This document shows, piece after piece, positions 6,493 through 6,912 of a stretch of DNA of 6,912 nucleotides. The stretch is from Nitrospirae bacterium GWC2_57_9 (lineage in GTDB: Bacteria > Nitrospirota > UBA9217). Both the position numbers and the translations under genes were made by a program. The first letter of the stretch is position 1; every line of letters begins with the position of its first letter. The stretch spans positions 143-7,054 of the forward strand of contig MHEA01000063.1 of the NCBI GenBank assembly GCA_001805085.1, given 5' to 3'. The notes below the pieces were generated by a model. It saw only the letters and a list, made by a program, of their open reading frames with translations. It made no database searches and was not told the origin of the DNA.

Positions 6493-6912
6493 ATGCCAAG
6501 AAGATCAGCAGTTACGCTCGATACGCAGGCACCGTTGCTCCCCAAGAGCCGCACGGGCATTTCAGGGTTCGACGAGGTCACGGAAGGCGGTCTGCCCAAG
6601 GGCAGGCCGAGCCTTGTCTGCGGCGGGCCGGGAAGCGGCAAGACCCTGTTCGCCATGGAATTCCTTGTCAAGGGAGCGACGGATTTCAATGAACCCGGCG
6701 TGTTCGTGGCTTTCGAGGAGACGCCGGAAGAGCTGGCCAGGAACGTCAAATCCCTGGGATTCGATCTGAACGATTTGGTTGCGCAAAAGAAGCTGGTCCT
6801 GGACCACGTGCGTATCGAACGGAGCGAGATCGAGGTCACGGGGGAATACGATCTTGAAGGACTCTTTGTCAGGCTGGGCTTTCTCATCGATTCAATCAAG
6901 GCAAAGCGCATC
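6493..6912 (+). CDS. kaiC: KaiC-family ATPase, N-terminal part (runs off the window)
   Basis: The first 140 residues of a KaiC-family protein are present and the frame is open at the window edge. KaiC proteins are RecA-like ATPases of about 500 residues with two tandem domains; in cyanobacteria they form the hexameric clock that cycles through autophosphorylation. Visible in the first domain are TGISGFDEVTEGGLPKG (21-37), the Walker A GGPGSGKT (residues 44-51), and the catalytic Glu pair at 75-76 in FVAFEETPEEL. YDLEGLFVRLGFLIDSI (119-135) corresponds to the region following EGGFDLSAL in cyanobacterial KaiC. The second domain with the Ser/Thr phosphorylation sites lies outside, so I cannot say whether it autophosphorylates or is a shorter single-domain relative. 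The start has an SD at 6483-6487. It lies on the same strand about 127 bases after the Rcp1-like regulator, suggesting a shared signalling locus. No kaiA or kaiB is visible in the window. Confidence 0.88.
   Translation, partial: MPRRSAVTLDTQAPLLPKSRTGISGFDEVTEGGLPKGRPSLVCGGPGSGKTLFAMEFLVKGATDFNEPGVFVAFEETPEELARNVKSLGFDLNDLVAQKKLVLDHVRIERSEIEVTGEYDLEGLFVRLGFLIDSIKAKRI

Overview
The window comes from a Gram-negative bacterium. An N-terminal lipobox, a broken outer-membrane beta-barrel gene and a periplasmic-type signal peptide all point that way. The dense two-component signalling, the KaiC homolog and the GC-rich codon use from about 1300 onward would fit a free-living environmental lineage such as Nitrospirota or the former Deltaproteobacteria. 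That placement is an inference from gene style and was not checked by any search.

Left part (1-1226): a 200-residue lipoprotein with a clear Shine-Dalgarno sequence is followed by a short outer-membrane protein gene that appears broken by two single-base frameshifts. This part is visibly richer in A+T than the rest. Middle (1316-2631): a GNAT acetyltransferase and an alpha/beta hydrolase overlap by 4 bases and look translationally coupled. A roughly 300-base gap without a convincing gene follows (2632-2939).

Right part (2940-6912): a signalling block. It starts with a stand-alone PAS protein that looks like a truncated duplicate of the next gene's N-terminus. Next comes a large soluble histidine kinase with four PAS domains and a complete HisKA/HATPase core. 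Its stop codon abuts a single-domain response regulator of the Rcp1 (cyanobacterial phytochrome partner) type. After an A+T-rich intergenic element with inverted and direct repeats, the window ends inside the first ATPase domain of a KaiC-family (circadian clock/RecA-like) protein.

Reading the parts together, the kinase probably senses a cytosolic signal through its PAS domains and phosphorylates the adjacent Rcp1-like regulator. The neighbouring KaiC homolog suggests that this phosphorelay may be linked to a clock-like or energy-sensing module. The kinase lacks a phytochrome GAF/PHY region and an obvious LOV flavin motif, so the input is not evidently light. The link to KaiC rests on adjacency alone.
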